A stretch of DNA of 64,000 nucleotides from Phoebastria nigripes (GCA_035582835.1 JAYKAV010003357.1:7176-71175), one strand, 5' to 3'; numbered from the stretch's first letter, positions 26,581-38,964 are shown. A program made the numbers and translations. The notes: generated by a model from the sequence alone, not told the origin.

Positions 26581-29500
26581 CCACAAGCAACTGAACATGC
26601 TAAGGCGAGAGAAACTTCCCTGTTGGCATACAGAAGGCTGCTGAGGGCAAGACTAGTAGTTTCTCTGAGTGGTCCAGGGAACTTGCTTGTAAGCAGAGTA
26701 ATCCCAGAGTCAAGAGAAGACAGAAAGAAGGAAACTTTCCCAGGGCCCCAGACAGGGCTGTATATAGTTTGCTGCAACCAAGGAAGTCAAAGAAAGTTGT
26801 TGAACTACACAGTCAGACCAGAGGGAAAAAAAATACACTCTACCAGGAATGAGCAGAGCAGAGCAGATCAGAGAAGGGATTTGTTTTCAAAACTTTTGTT
26901 TTAAACTTTTCCACTCAACAGATGAAATCTGTCTTTAGTGTAAGATATTTCACCATTGAAGTTTAGATGCCTGTGTTTGATATCTTTTAATATACTTACT
27001 TTAAGCTAAAGCTGTAACAGACTTCTGGCTATTGCCAAAGTCCTACATCAGGTTACCGGACAACTGAATGTTCAGCAAGCAAGACAAATATAATCTGTCT
27101 TCTAACAGATGAGCTTTGCTGAGTGCATACACAGATAGGGAAAACTTGGCAGTGGTGCGTCATCTTGCTAACAGGATCTCACCAGTCCATGTCGTGAGAG
27201 TCTTGGGCTCTTCAGAGGGCCATGAAAAATCAGTTCCTTTAAGTCCAAAGTGTTAAGAAGTTCAAAGTGATCATTGGACTTTNGTTCTTGCCATCTTTTG
27301 TCATTTTGGCTGATCTTTATACAAATCTGGCATCACCTCCACTGACATCACTTGTCATGCTCTAGCTGCAGCTTCCATATACTAAGGNCTTTATGCACTT
27401 GCACCTCTGAATTAAGATGTGTACCTTTATTTCAAAATTTCACCTTAGGGTGTATAAAAAATGCATTTACTGGAGATTCTAAAAAAAAAAAAACACCTCT
27501 CACTGAACAAAATGGGTAAATCAAATCATATATATGCAGTGGTTTTTAACAATTTTACGTGTGCTGCTTAAGTCCCAGACTTTTATGTTTTTGCTAGGAG
27601 GTGCAACTGATTACTTCAGACTCCACTTCTTGACTCCATAAAAGTCATCGGTCTGTGGCAAAACTTGTTTTAGGGAGCCAAAATTGTGCACCTGCATAGA
27701 GAATAGAAAAGTTAACCCACTAAATATTTCTTAGAATTTACTGGGCTGTAACCCAAATAGCAATTACAAGATGACAAATGTGACTATAGATGGGGCTGAA
27801 ATTCAAAGTAATGAGATTTTGAACACCATGATTCCCTTGGATCCCTAACACTTCCACATGCTGCAGAATGATGTAGCTACTACATTTGTAAGTGAATAGA
27901 GCAATTTGTATTCAGAACTAGTTTAACATGTAATATTGATTCATCAAAAATAGAAATCCTCTGAAAGCTTAAACATTGACTCGTCTATGAATCTGTATGA
28001 ATTCTAATATTTAAAGAATTTCATTCTATGTAATGGAACAAGATTAAGTAAAAGAGTTTGCCATTTTCAGGCACTTAATAATACTGCTTACTGCTTATCT
28101 ATTATTTTTGTTCACATAGCACCTGTAGGATGAGATTGTACTCAAAACAATCAAAATAGACTGGAATAGGATACTGAATCTCTCTGTTAATAAGGAATTC
28201 TTAATTTCTTCTCCAGCAAATGTCTGACAAAATAGAGCAAAATATAAAACAACCCGACTTACTGAAGAGTTCTTCTGCAAAGGGGCTTCATCCAGGCTTC
28301 ATTTATTTTTCCAGCCATGTTTCTTCTCATCTGAAAGCTGAAAATGTGCCCAATTCTGCAGCTGCAATCACAATGGTAAATACTTTTGTATAGGAGGACT
28401 CATTCTGCTCATCTGTAAGTGATGCATAGAACATGTAATTTAATTCTCTTTGGTGGATTGTTAAATGTTGAGATTGAGCTCAAGAAATGTAGTCACAGAG
28501 GCACAAGCTTCATTTACCTGATAAAAAAAGGCATGTCTCTTGATTTGCATCTTTGCAGTTTCCCATCAGAATATCTATCAGCTGTCCCTGTCCTCACTCA
28601 GAGATTCATGTCTGTTAGCCAGACTATGGCAGGCTGAGATGCTTACATGCTCTAGTCACAATCTTCAAGGCTACCTACAGATGCAGACTCCATAGGAGAA
28701 ATGCTAAGAAGAATCTGTCCCTCCTCTATCTGTAGATCCAACAACTGTTGGACTGCCTGAAGAGTGGGAATTCAAATGTTCCCTGTGTGACACCATGACT
28801 TCTCTGACTCCCTGCTCCCATGCAGCAGTTACAGGGACCAGAGGAAACTTGAAGCATATCTTCATTACACAATATGAGATGAGAGGGGTGTTACACTGTC
28901 CTTCTTTTATCCAACACCAAGGCTACTTTGTAGACATATTATAATGCATTGGCAAAACACTAGCAGCACAGACATAGGTTCTATCTGCCAAACCACACGC
29001 TTTAATCCATATGGCTTATTCCAGAAGAGAAACAAGCTATGCAGTGCCAGCATGGATACAGCCAAAGTACGGATGAGAAAGATTTGCCAGACGTGCAATA
29101 ATCACAGCATCACAAAAATCAAAAAATATACACTCTACAGCAGGAGATGTTAATGGGTAAATGTAGACCTTTTAAACCCTTTGCTAAGTCTGCACAAGTA
29201 ACAAGTCAAATTTTGCCACAGCATTTTAACAAAGGGCTTTTTATGCCTTAGCCATGTCAGTTAGGTGCCACCCTCCCTCTGTATCTGTGTTAGCAGAGAT
29301 CTGTAGAAAACTGAATGCTGATTATGCAAAACTCCTAGAATAATGCAAAACTCCTTCAATAAAGACCGTATTCAAACTTTAGCCAGAACATGGCTCATAC
29401 TGTTTCCAGTGTTCCTATACTCCCCCATGAATTCTTTCAGAGATTTAAACTCTTGGACTTTATCATGTACCTTATGAAATTCAGTGCTTTTACTCAATCT

Positions 29501-32233
29501 TCAGCGCTGGATTCCCTCAAATGTCAGATCTTCCAAGGTAAAACATGAACACCTGAAACCTAATGGCTATGAAACCTGAGAGTTAATTTACTAGGGATGT
29601 GTAAGGGATTTTTTTTTTTTTCTCCTCCTCTTTTTTCTTAAAAAAAATGAAGAAATTATAAGAGAAGAAATGTAATTAATTTCATTTTAGGGACCAACAT
29701 TACAGAAAGTATCTTTTCAACCATATAAAATGACATCATTACAAATTATTAAATTGATTGAACTTTCAAAAAAAAATTCATTTCAAATGGGAAAATTCAA
29801 GTGCTTTGAAAGCATTCCCTCACCTTCTCCTGCCTCTCATTTGGAAACGATGCTAAATGTGAGGAGCAAAGGACAAGAACTTAAGAAAACAAAACTGTGG
29901 GAGGTGACCCGATCCTTTAAGGTTAGTCCTTAAAAAGAAAACCCCAACTTTTGCTTAAATTTCTCATTTAAAATGCAGAAAAGAAATTTCATTAGAATGT
30001 ATGATTCCATCCTCCCCCAAACATTTGATTCAATTTATCTGATTTGTCCTTTGAGAGTTTTCGTAGAAAAAGAAAGGAAAAAAAAACACTCTTTTTTTTT
30101 TTGTCAACTAGCTATAAAACCATAGGAAACAGTGTCTTCAACGTAAACAAGTATTACATTTCCCTTAGTAATGATATGTGAAGACAGGATGCAGCCTGCT
30201 TTTCAGATCACCAGCTGAGCTGATCAAAAGCACCTTTTTTTTCCTTTGGTATCGCCTGCTGCTTGCTTTCTGTCCCATTCCCTGAAAATCTAACTGGTGT
30301 AATGGGAACCGTTAGAAATGATCAATTCTCTGAGCAGCAGGAGCAGCCCCTATAGGATCCCTTAGTCTTCTGTATGTATGGCTTTGAGCCCAGTTTCAAA
30401 AACCCAAGGTGTCAATGTAAGCCAAACTTTCAGGATTTTGCAGTTCATCCAGCACTCCTATGGCCTCATTAAACACTGTCCCCAAGTCCAAAAAGGCATT
30501 CTTCCTTAAAACAAACAAACAAATAAAGAAAAAACAAAACAAAAACCAACAAAACAAAAAACAACCACTGTCTAATCTTAAGTATTGCATCAGTTCCTCC
30601 CAATGAATCTTTTTCAAGAGAAGATGGTATTTGCCCTGCTTGTATAGTCTGCTTTATCCTGGTAGATTTTAACAGAGATTTGCAGGGAGACTTCTTCAAT
30701 GAAGGTTCAGCAAATTCAGTAGTCCAAATGAGGTATACTTTCCAATTAAGGATTAGCATACTTTAACATGAGGTTGTCGATTTCAATTGGCATGACTCAA
30801 ACTGAAATGTCAACTCACTTGCCATCTGGTTTATACATATCTAGTCTGGAAAGCAGCAATGAAACAGCTGAAAGACTGCTGCCATAGAAACAGTACACAT
30901 ACCGTAAACCTTACCTAGAGATCTTTTAAATTCTTTCAAAGTATTGTACCAGTAACCTTGTAGTTTGGGTTTGCTTCTTTGGACAGAGACAAGTTTAGAG
31001 AAGATTTAATCTGAAATGCAGTACATTGAGGCAACTAAGCTCTAGAAGAAAGAGAATGATTTTTCCAGGACCTGAAATAAAAGCATTCTAACTAATGAGT
31101 CCAGAGGCAAAAAATTAGTACTTTAGTCATGTATTTTAATTTGTTACAAAGATTAAACAGGCCAAGAGAATCTGTTAGACTATTTTAAAGGGGGAAGTCA
31201 AGCTTCATTAAGCACTATTTCATATGCATTCCATTTAAATACAGTAAAAGAATAATTCATAAGAAAGAATTGCCAACATTTTTATTAAGAAATGACTTCT
31301 GTATCCATTGCAGTACATTGCATAGATCGTAATGCACTAACCTGGGCCAAAATCTGTCATTAACTCATTTTGCTGAACAGGATTGGCTAGAGCCCCACTG
31401 TTGACCCATCCACATCGCAATGTCCAGTGCCTGGAATGACCAACGCTTTGAAGAGATGTTAAGAATTAAGGGATATCAAAGAAATTGAGATTGGAAGGTA
31501 AGGTTTGATATATTTTAGATACTGGGGAATGAGGAAGGAGGCAAAGCAGTTGGATGCCTCAGATAAGCACACAGACTTTATCCAAACTAAAAGTCCTCTA
31601 CTGTGCAATATTCGAGCACAGAACGTGTGCACAGCTGTTCCTACTGACCTAGGGTGCTCTCCAGCACACATGAAGAATTGCTGCAGCTAAAAAAAAGCAA
31701 GCAATTTTGGTTTTTTGAGAGAGAATTCCATCCATTGTTATCACAGGTCTCAAATTCTGAGATGAGTCAACATTCATCTTGTGATGACAAAATATGGATC
31801 TGGGGGGAATAAAAGCAAAGAAATGTACGTGAACAGAAGGGGTTCTTCAACCCTGAGTCAGTCTTCCAATCCGCTCCTGACCCATTTACAAGCAAAATTC
31901 TGTTGCCAAAACTCCTGTCCTATCTCCTATCACAATGTTACATGTGGTCACACATTTTCCTGTTTCTTTTATTAGTTATTCCTTCCCTCTGTATTTAGGG
32001 ATCACAGCAATCTTTCAACCATACAGCACTAAGAATCACGTGCAATTAACCATGCCAACACCAATTCTGTCAAATTATCACTTTTCAGATGGGCTCCATG
32101 CTGAAGGAGAGAATGCAAAGCAAGCAATCCTTACTCCCTGGCATACTACTTCATTTCTGGCAATACAGTTCTTGTTTCTTTTTTGACTTCATATTATCAA
32201 AAGCCTGAGAATAATATTTTAAGTTTAGTGTTG
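26581..32233. other. AT-rich unique DNA
   Basis: About 5.7 kb with no recognised gene or repeat family. It contains A-rich runs at about 27480-27493 and 30510-30565 (AAAC-type) and T-runs at about 29610-29623 and 30092-30102. The open frames are short and match nothing I know. Confidence 0.6.
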
Positions 32234-32238
32234 GAGGG

Positions 32239-32386
32239 TGTCGTGGTTTAATCCCAGCTGGCAACTAAGCACCACACAGCCGCTTGCTCACTCCCCCTGC
32301 CAGCAGGATGGGAGGAAAAGAATTGGAAGGGTAAAAGTGAAAAAACTCATGGGTTGAGATAAGAACAGTTTAATAATTGAAATAGA

Positions 32387-32417
<31 letters not shown>

Positions 32418-32847
32418 TGTAATGAAAAGAAAAATAACAAAGAGAGAGAAATAAAACCCAAGAAAAACAAGTGATGCAAATGAAAACAACTGCTCACCAC
32501 CAACCAATAAATGCCCAGCCAGTCCCCAAGCAGCAGCCCCCTGGCCAACCTTCCCCCTAGTTTTATTGCTGAGCACAATGTCATGTGGTATGGAATATCC
32601 CTTTGGTCACTTGGGGTCAGCTGTCCCGGCTGTGTCCCCTCCCAACTTCTTGTGCACCCCCAGCCTACTCGCTGGTGGGGTGGGGTGGGGTGAGAAGCAG
32701 AAAAGGCCTTGACTCTGTGTAAGCACTGCTCAGCAGTATCGAAAACATCCCTGTGTTATCAACACTGTTGCCAGCACAAATCCAAAACATAGCCCCATAC
32801 TAGCTACTATGAAGAAAATGAACTCTACCACAGGCAAAACCAGCACA
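32239..32847 (-). mobile_element. 3' LTR of the provirus (family A subfamily)
   Basis: 609 bp, TGTCGTGGTTTAATCC at the left and AAAACCAGCACA at the right on the + strand. It differs from LTR-A copy 1 by an (AAT)n expansion at about 32390-32417 and a distinct middle with CTGGTGGGGTGGGGTGGGGT. The internal side (right end, 32848) abuts the polypurine tract, which fixes it as the downstream LTR. Confidence 0.9.
32390..32417. repeat. (AAT)n microsatellite in 3' LTR
   Basis: Nine or so AAT units within the U5/R side of the LTR. The paired LTR has an interrupted and longer version (40616-40662), so the tract has changed length since insertion. Confidence 0.85.
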
Positions 32848-32860
32848 TTCTCCACCCCTT
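32848..32860 (-). other. Polypurine tract
   Basis: The minus strand reads AAGGGGTGGAGAA directly before the 3' LTR. This is the position and composition expected of the plus-strand DNA primer used in retroviral reverse transcription. Confidence 0.75.
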
Positions 32861-33421
32861 ATTCCATACCATTTACATCATGCTCAGGTCCCACACTATC
32901 CAATACATCCTCATTAACCACCACCCCCCTTCCCATCCTTTGATACAAGACACAGATATCATTCCCTTAGTCTAAGGACCACCCCTGTGAAATGTCTGTA
33001 AAATGTCCATAAATGTCCACAAATGTCCACAAAACGTGGACTCAACAAATTGAGTTCATTTAGTCCATGCCTTTGGGCTCCATCTGTTATGGTGGTCACT
33101 CAGGACAGGAGAGGTGGTGTGTTGCGTGGAGTTACTGGGCACCAAAGCCAGCCCAGGTCAGGTCACTGCTGCACTTGCGCTGCTTCTTGTAAGGCTCATC
33201 CTCCATTGGTTCAGGTAGTTCCTGCTATAGTAATTCCTATAACATGCAACTCAAATCATGGGTTACAACAATTTAAAGGTATTTCCATGACAATCTCCAC
33301 CCCTGGTCCCTTTGGACCAGACCATAGGGTTTAACATTGCAATGAACTCCTCCCCTTGCTCCTAGCCTGGCTAGCAACAGGGGGTTCCTGCTCTAGTAAT
33401 TCCCATAACATGCAACTCAAA
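32861..33421 (-). other. Proviral 3' non-coding region, no env
   Basis: About 560 bp between the end of integrase and the polypurine tract. It has no open frame and no envelope-like hydrophobic segment. It contains a 47-bp direct repeat (33218-33264 and 33384-33430) and a short AAATGTCC/ACAAATGTCC microrepeat at about 33000-33035. No dUTPase-like frame could be seen. Confidence 0.6.
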
Positions 33422-33430
33422 TCATGGATT
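33218..33430. repeat. 47-bp direct repeat in the provirus
   Basis: Copies at 33218-33264 and 33384-33430 both run from GTTCCTGCT to ATCATGG with about three differences, 166 bp apart. The second copy reaches the end of the integrase frame. It looks like a duplication that took place within the 3' region of this element or its ancestor. Confidence 0.75.
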
Positions 33431-34330
33431 TTTTTCACCCAGGATTAAATCACCTTGAGGTACACATTGGACTCCCCCATCCTTCTGCATTACCCACCAA
33501 GTGCACCCAGGTCCTTGAGCAAAAACAATCCCACAAACAGGTTTACCCTTTCCTGAGGAAGGAATAACCCAGACTGGTTTTCCCAACAAGATCCTTATAT
33601 GTACTACGGCGATCTTATCTCCTTCCCCAGTGCGCAGGGGTTTTGATTGGGCAGGGCCAGGTCGACTGGCAGATCCTCTAGTGCTAACTAGCCAAGTGGC
33701 TTCTGCTAAATGTGTATCCCAATGCTTGAATGCCCCAGCACCCATTGCTCTCAGTGTAGTTTTTAACAGTCCATTGTATCGTTCAATTTTCCCGGAGGCT
33801 GGTGCATGATAGGGGGTGCGATACACCCACTCAGTACCATGCTCCTTGGCCCAGCTGTTTATGAGGTTGTTTCAGAGTCCCGTTGTCTGATTCAATTCTT
33901 TCGGGGGTGCCGTGTCGCCATAAAACTTGCTTTTCAAGGCTCAGGATAGCATTCCGGGCAGTGCCATGGTCACAGGGTATGTCTCCAACCATCCAGTAGT
34001 CGCTTCCACCATTGTAAGCACATGGTGCTTGCCATGGCGNGTTTGTGGTAGTGTGATATAGTCAATCTGCCAGGCTTCCCCNTCTTGATATTTCATCGTC
34101 CTCTATACCAAAAAGGCTTTAGCTGCTTAGCTTGTTTGATTATGGCGCACGTTTGACATTCATGGATAACCTGTGCAATGGCATCAATAGGCAAGTCCAC
34201 CCCTCAATCATGAGCGCATTTGTACGTTGCATCCCTTCCCAAATGTCCTGATGTGTCATGGGCCCACTGAGCTATAAGTAGCTCACCCTGATGTTCCCAA
34301 TCCAGACCCACCTGAGCCACTTCAATTCTA
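33422..34330 (-). pseudogene. pol: Proviral integrase remnant
   Basis: Integrase joins retroviral DNA to the host chromosome. The zinc-binding domain is split: WAHDTSGH (about 34250-34275) supplies the histidines and HECQTC-like residues near 34145-34165 the cysteines. A catalytic-core piece GEAWQIDYI lies near 34055-34081, with its Asp. The glutamate-containing SGKIERYNG motif is at residues 11-19 of the frame 33422-33826, which continues through the C-terminal domain to GDLILGEKNP. Frameshifts and ambiguous bases (34040, 34082) separate these blocks. Family assignment is secure from the motif order; function is lost. Confidence 0.85.
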
Positions 34331-36087
34331 GCAGCCTGGTCCACCTGCTTATTGTTTTGATGTTCTTCAGTGGCACGGCTCTTGGGTATGTGAGCATCTA
34401 TGTGACGTTCTTTTACAACCAGGTTCTCTACCCGGGCAGCAATATCTTGCAAGAATGTGGCAGCCCAGATGGGTTTACCTCTGTGCTGCCAGTTGCTCTG
34501 CTTCCATTACTGTAGCCATCCCCACAGGGCATTTGCCACCATCCATGAGTCAGTATAGAGATAAATTACTGGCCATTTTTCTCGTTCAGCAATATCTAAA
34601 GCCAGCTGGATGGCTTTCACCTCTGCAAACTGACTCGATTCACCTTCTCCTTCAGCAGTTTCTGCGACTTGTCATGTAGGACTCCACACAGCAGTTTTCC
34701 ACCTTCAATGTTTTCCCACAATACAACAGGATCCATCTGTAAACAGGGTGTATTGCTTCTCATTTTCTGGTGGTTTATTATACAGTGGGGTCTCTTCAGC
34801 ACAAGTCACCTCCTCTGGCAACACTCCAAAGTTTCAGCTCTCTGTCCAGTCCATCATCACTTCCAGGATTCCCGGGCAATCGGGGTTTCCCATTTGAACC
34901 CGTTGCATTATCAGTGCAACCCACTTACTCCATGTACTATTGATTGCATGATGCATAGAGGGGACCCTCCCTTTGAACATCCAGCCGAGCAGAGGCAATC
35001 GAGGTCCCAAAAGGAGCTGTGCTTCAGTACCGACTACTTCTGAAGTGGCTCAAACCCCTTCATATGCTGCTAGTATTTCTTTTTCAGTTGGATTGTAAAG
35101 GGCTTCAGATGCCCTATATCCCTGGCTCCAAAACCCTAGAGGTTGACCTCGAGTCTCTCCAGGTGCTTTCTGCCAGAGGCTCCAGGTGGGGCCGTTATCC
35201 CTGGCTGGGGTGTAAAGCACGTTTTTCACATCTTGTCCTGCCCAGATTGGCCCAAGCGCTACTGCACGAACTATCTCCCATTTAATTTGTTCCAAGGCTT
35301 GCTGCTGCTCAGGGCCCCATTCAAAGTCGTTCTTCTTCCAGGTCACTCGATAGAGAGGGCTTACGATCAGACTATAACCTGGAATATGCATTCTCCAAAA
35401 CCCACGACACCTAAGAAAGCTTGTGTTTCTTTTTTGTTAGTTGATGGAGACACAGCTGTTATTTTATTGATGACATCCATTGGGATATGACGATGCTCAT
35501 CTTGCCATTTTATTCCTAAAAACTGGATTTCCTGTACAGGTCCTTTGACCTTACTTTGGTTTATAGCAAAACCAGCTTTCAAAAGAATCTGGATTATTCT
35601 TATCCCCTTCTCAAATACTTCCTCCGCTGTGTTGCCCCTCACAATGATGTCATCAATGTATTGCAGGTGTTCCAGAGCCTCACCCTGTTCCAGTGCAGTC
35701 TGTATCAATCCATGACAAATGGTAGGACTGTGTTTCCACCCCTGGGGCAGTCAATTCCAGGTGTACTTGATACCCGTCCACGTAAAAGCAAACTGTGGCC
35801 TGTACTCTGCTGCCAGAGAGATCGAGAAAAACACGTTGGCTATATCAATTGCTGCATACCGTTTGGCGGCCTTTGACTTCAGTTCATATTGGAATTCTAG
35901 CATGTCTGGTACAGCAGCACTCAGTGGCGGTGTGACTTCCTTCAGGCCTCAATAGTCCACTGTTAGCCTCCACTCTCTTAGATTTTTGCAATGGCCATGT
36001 GGGACTGTTAAAGGGTGAATGAGTCTTACTGATCACTCCTTGACTCTCCAGTCGCTGGATCAGCTTATGGATGGGAACCAGGGAGTC
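34331..36087 (-). pseudogene. pol: Proviral reverse transcriptase / RNase H remnant
   Basis: Reverse transcriptase makes DNA from the viral RNA and RNase H removes the RNA strand. Blocks in sense order are IDIANVFF near 35823-35849 (a catalytic Asp region), YIDD at residues 17-20 of the frame 35367-35708, the thumb and connection region in 35050-35391, and the RNase H motif LFTDGSC near 34728-34748. The RNase H C-terminal part (HIDAHIPKSRATEEHQNN) lies in 34204-34452. Each block is in a different frame or ends at a stop, so at least four breaks separate them. No tract is long enough to give an active enzyme. Confidence 0.88.
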
Positions 36088-36570
36088 TCAATTGGTGCGA
36101 TATTGTCGCCGGTGCACTGTCATGGTAGCAATTGGCACCTGCTGTTCTTTAATCTGCAGCAACACCACCACAGACAGATCCTCTGAGAGACCAGGCAAGC
36201 TAGACAGCTGTTTACTCTTCTCCCTGCTCAAGGCAGCTACACCAAAAGCCCACTGGTACCCTTCTGGGTCTTTGAAGTACCCTCTCCTGAGGTAGCCTAT
36301 GCCAAGGATACATGGAGCCTCTGGACCAGTCACAATAGGATGCCTTTGCCACTCATTGCCCATTAGGCTTACCTCAGCCTCCAACACAGACAGTTCTTGG
36401 GATCCTCCTGTCACTCCAGAAATACAGATGGATTCTGCCCCTTTGTAATCTGATGGTATTAGAGTACACTGTGCACCAGTGTTCACTAGAGCTTTATACT
36501 CCCATGGGTCTAATGTGCCAGGCCATTGAATCCACACAGTCCAGTAAACCCAGTCGTCCCTTTCCTCCAC
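36088..36570 (-). pseudogene. pro: Proviral aspartic protease remnant, active-site Asp changed
   Basis: A 160-codon open frame holding a retropepsin-like domain. Residues 27-33 read ALVNTGA where retroviral proteases have D-T/S-G-A, so the catalytic aspartate position is Asn (residue 30, codon at 36481-36483). Downstream are the GVTGGSQ region and CILGIGYLRRG, which fit the flap and the C-terminal helix of the family. The frame runs into the start of reverse transcriptase (HRRQYRTN). Retroviral proteases dimerise and cut Gag and Gag-Pol, and the Asp is essential. The frame itself is intact, but the enzyme should be dead. Confidence 0.85.
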
Positions 36571-36591
36571 CTGGCCGAAGGCAGGGCCCCT

Positions 36592-37547
36592 CTATTCCCA
36601 GCCGGAGTCTTCATTACTTGATTTTTGTAACTGCAAAACAAAAGTCCCTTCATCAGGGTCAAAAGTACGATCAACCCTTCTACTCTGCCCAACAGACACT
36701 GGAGCAGTAATTTTCCTGGATGGATGCTTTTGGGCTGTTGTTTTTCCTTGCAGTTCCTGTACCCGAGCTTCTAGTCTCCAGGTAGGTTCACCATCCCACT
36801 TCCTCATGTCCTCCCCCGGGTCATGCAGGAAGAACCACAGGGTTGCACGTGGTGTGCGCCACCTTTCTCTTGAACAGAAGAAGGCTGACTCTCAATAGCT
36901 GAGGCCTTGGTTGGAGTGCTTGAGGAAGACCTACCCTTCTCCGGTTGCTCAGACATTTTTTGGGTCAGTTTATCCACAGCCGAGACACAGGCGCACATGG
37001 AGGAAGCGAGATTATCTTCGTATTCTTGGAGTTGTCTGGCCAGTTCATCTATAGTTGGTGCCTCCCTGTCTGTCCAGCTCATTATCGCCAGGGTGTGGAT
37101 GTATGACATCAGCGCATTTTGTACAAACTTTTGCCACATGGACCGCATGCACCGGATTTCATCCGGGTCTTTGGATGCCTGGTTGTCATCCAGGTTGTTA
37201 TAGATCACCTCCAACACAGCTAATTCTCTCAGATACTGGATACCTCCCTCGATGTTGGTCCATTTGCTTCGGGAATTTGCAAGTTATTCCTTGAAGGGAT
37301 ACCTGTCCTTCACACTTGACAGGAGTCGCCGCCAAAGACTGAAGACTTCTGCCTTTTTTCCAATCCCTTTGTCAATGGCCTTATCCTTAGCAAGGGATTC
37401 TAGCTGCTGGGCTTCATTACCCTCTAATTCCTGGCTACTGGCCCCAATATCCCAGCATCGGAGTAACCAGCTGAGAATTAGCTCACCTGGTTGATGGCTA
37501 AAATCTTTTTGCATATCTCGCAGCTCACTGAGGGATAGGGATTGGGT
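36592..37547 (-). pseudogene. gag: Proviral gag, capsid to C-terminal part
   Basis: Two main frames, 36804-37217 (137 codons) and 37284-37514 (76 codons), with a third short one at 36592-36807. The capsid-like portion contains CMRSMWQKFVQNAL and a helical segment IDELARQLQEYEDNLASSM, then a Ser/Gln-rich tail. Assignment as gag rests on position between the leader and protease and on helix-rich composition. I see no CCHC zinc knuckle. The piece is cut off upstream by LTR-C at 37548. Confidence 0.7.
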
Positions 37548-37765
37548 TGTCGCGAATAAGTCATTTAGAGGCTGCTTAAAGAATCACTGTCAAAGATATT
37601 AGCAAAAAGTGATTTTAATAGAGATTTATAAAAGCGCGACTTAACACAGTTTGATGGCAAGGTTCACTCTATCACTTACTACATGGATGAAGTATACAAA
37701 GGAAAATTGTGTTATAATTGAGCTGGAATGATTTGTACAGAGACCGAGGACAAAAAGGGTAAGGG

Positions 37766-38066
37766 AGACCCTCCCATTGAGTCACGAAGTTCGGAGTAGA
37801 CCCAGCTGGATCTGCCCCTAGTCCCAGACTTGGACAACGGTTTATGTCTAATATGAAAAGGATAAGGAGACCCTCCCGTTGAGTCACAAGGTTCAGAGAA
37901 GACCCAGCTGGATCCACTCCTAGTCCCAGACTTGGTCAACAGTTTATATCTAATGGGAGAAATATAAGGAATAGGCAAACCCTCCCGTTGCATCACAAGG
38001 TTCAGAGTAGGCCCGGCTGGATCCACTCCTAGTCTCAGACTTGGTCAATGGTTTATGTCTAAGGAA
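37766..38066. repeat. Three-copy ~100-bp tandem repeat in LTR-C
   Basis: Three units begin at about 37766, 37868 and 37978, each with the core CCCTCCC-TTG-TCAC, then GCTGGATC and CCTAGTC-CAGACTTGG. Periods are about 102 and 110 bp. The units differ by about 10-15%, so the duplication is not recent. Confidence 0.85.
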
Positions 38067-38231
38067 TTATATGTGTTTAGCAGCAGTCTAAGGTTCATTT
38101 ACAGTTTTAAGGTGGATCACAAGATTTTAGCTGCACTTAATCATTAACTAATTTAACATTTACAAAGTAAGTTAGTAGAGTCCACTACAATCACGACAGT
38201 GACTTAATTACAGATTATGCTTACTATTAGT

Positions 38232-38248
38232 TCACACACACACACACA
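38232..38248. repeat. (CA)n microsatellite
   Basis: Eight CA units inside LTR-C. Short and probably only weakly polymorphic. Confidence 0.8.
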
Positions 38249-38762
38249 GAGAAATATATATAAATGTACAAAAGGTATACCTGTTAAAAATTCCCCTCAA
38301 GTTCAGTGAAGAAATATTCATATCGAATGTCTCAGCATTTCTCAACAGGCGAGGGTTGAGCCTCAAGGAGTGAAGGGTTTCAGCCCAGGTCCCATCGTCA
38401 GCTTTCGGCGACGGTCCTCCGAATATCGCAAACTCAAGAGGTCACAAGCTCTGAGAGGCATCCCACTCAGAGGGAGATGCTGGGCGCAGCCTGCTGTGGT
38501 CCAGGAGAGCTCAAAGGGTCTCACTTAGGACTACCGTTTATAGGTTTGCAAGATGATTGGCTTTAGTCACCCATAAATTTCCATCCTGGCCACAGTCCCA
38601 GGTGGTAGTTACTGAAGATTCTCAAGGTTTCAGTGTTGTTCCACTTGAGCTACGACTCAGGTAAGACGACACCTGGGCCAGGCAGTAGACATATGTTCCC
38701 AGCCTCATCTATGGAGAGTTTCTGATACAGTCAAGGAGTGCTCAACCGCCAGACTCAGTACA

Positions 38763-38964
38763 CCAATGCCAAGGTTTCATGGGAATTTCTGAGATCAACA
38801 AGCAGCCCAGGAAAGAGCGGGGGTGAACGCACCACCACATGGGTGGTTTCTGCCTCATTTATGATTTCAGTCTCTTCCTCTTCCTGTTCTTGTGACTGCC
38901 CTGCTGCAGAACAGACTGCCTCTTCTGGTTCTTTCTCCTGCTCCCTCTTAGGAGAAGCTTCTTT
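38763..38964 (-). pseudogene. gag: Proviral gag, middle segment
   Basis: A 200-bp island of provirus between two nested LTRs. The minus strand is open and encodes a Glu-rich stretch (REQEKEPEEAV, QSQEQEEEETEI) followed by VVRSPPLFPGLLVD. Such an acidic, proline-containing linker is plausible between the matrix and capsid of Gag. The assignment comes from its position, since both neighbours are gag pieces. Downstream it is cut by LTR-C at 38762; upstream by LTR-B at 38970. Confidence 0.55.

Larger units (their letters stand above)
37548..38762 (-). mobile_element. Nested solo LTR, family C
   Basis: A 1.2-kb LTR-like unit inside the provirus gag. On the + strand it opens TGTCGCGAATAAG and ends GACTCAGTACA. 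The minus strand carries CTATAAACGG (TATA-like, about 38537-38543) and ATTAAA (37613-37618), giving minus orientation. It contains a ~100-bp tandem repeat (37766-38066) and a (CA)n run (38232-38248). No direct target duplication is seen: flanks are TGGGT and CCAAT. I know similar long LTRs from other bird genomes but cannot name the family. The exact right boundary is uncertain by several bases. Confidence 0.65.

Noticed and set aside
32861..33421. An envelope gene between integrase and the 3' LTR
   Set aside because: Only about 560 bp is available, with no open frame, signal peptide or transmembrane segment.
35556..36295. Several + strand frames of 74-106 codons across the provirus
   Set aside because: They lie antisense to the protease and reverse-transcriptase remains and have no motifs of their own.
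38212..38260. A CRISPR-like array near the tandem repeats at 38 kb
   Set aside because: The three ~100-bp units are contiguous without spacers, lie inside an LTR, and the window is vertebrate DNA.
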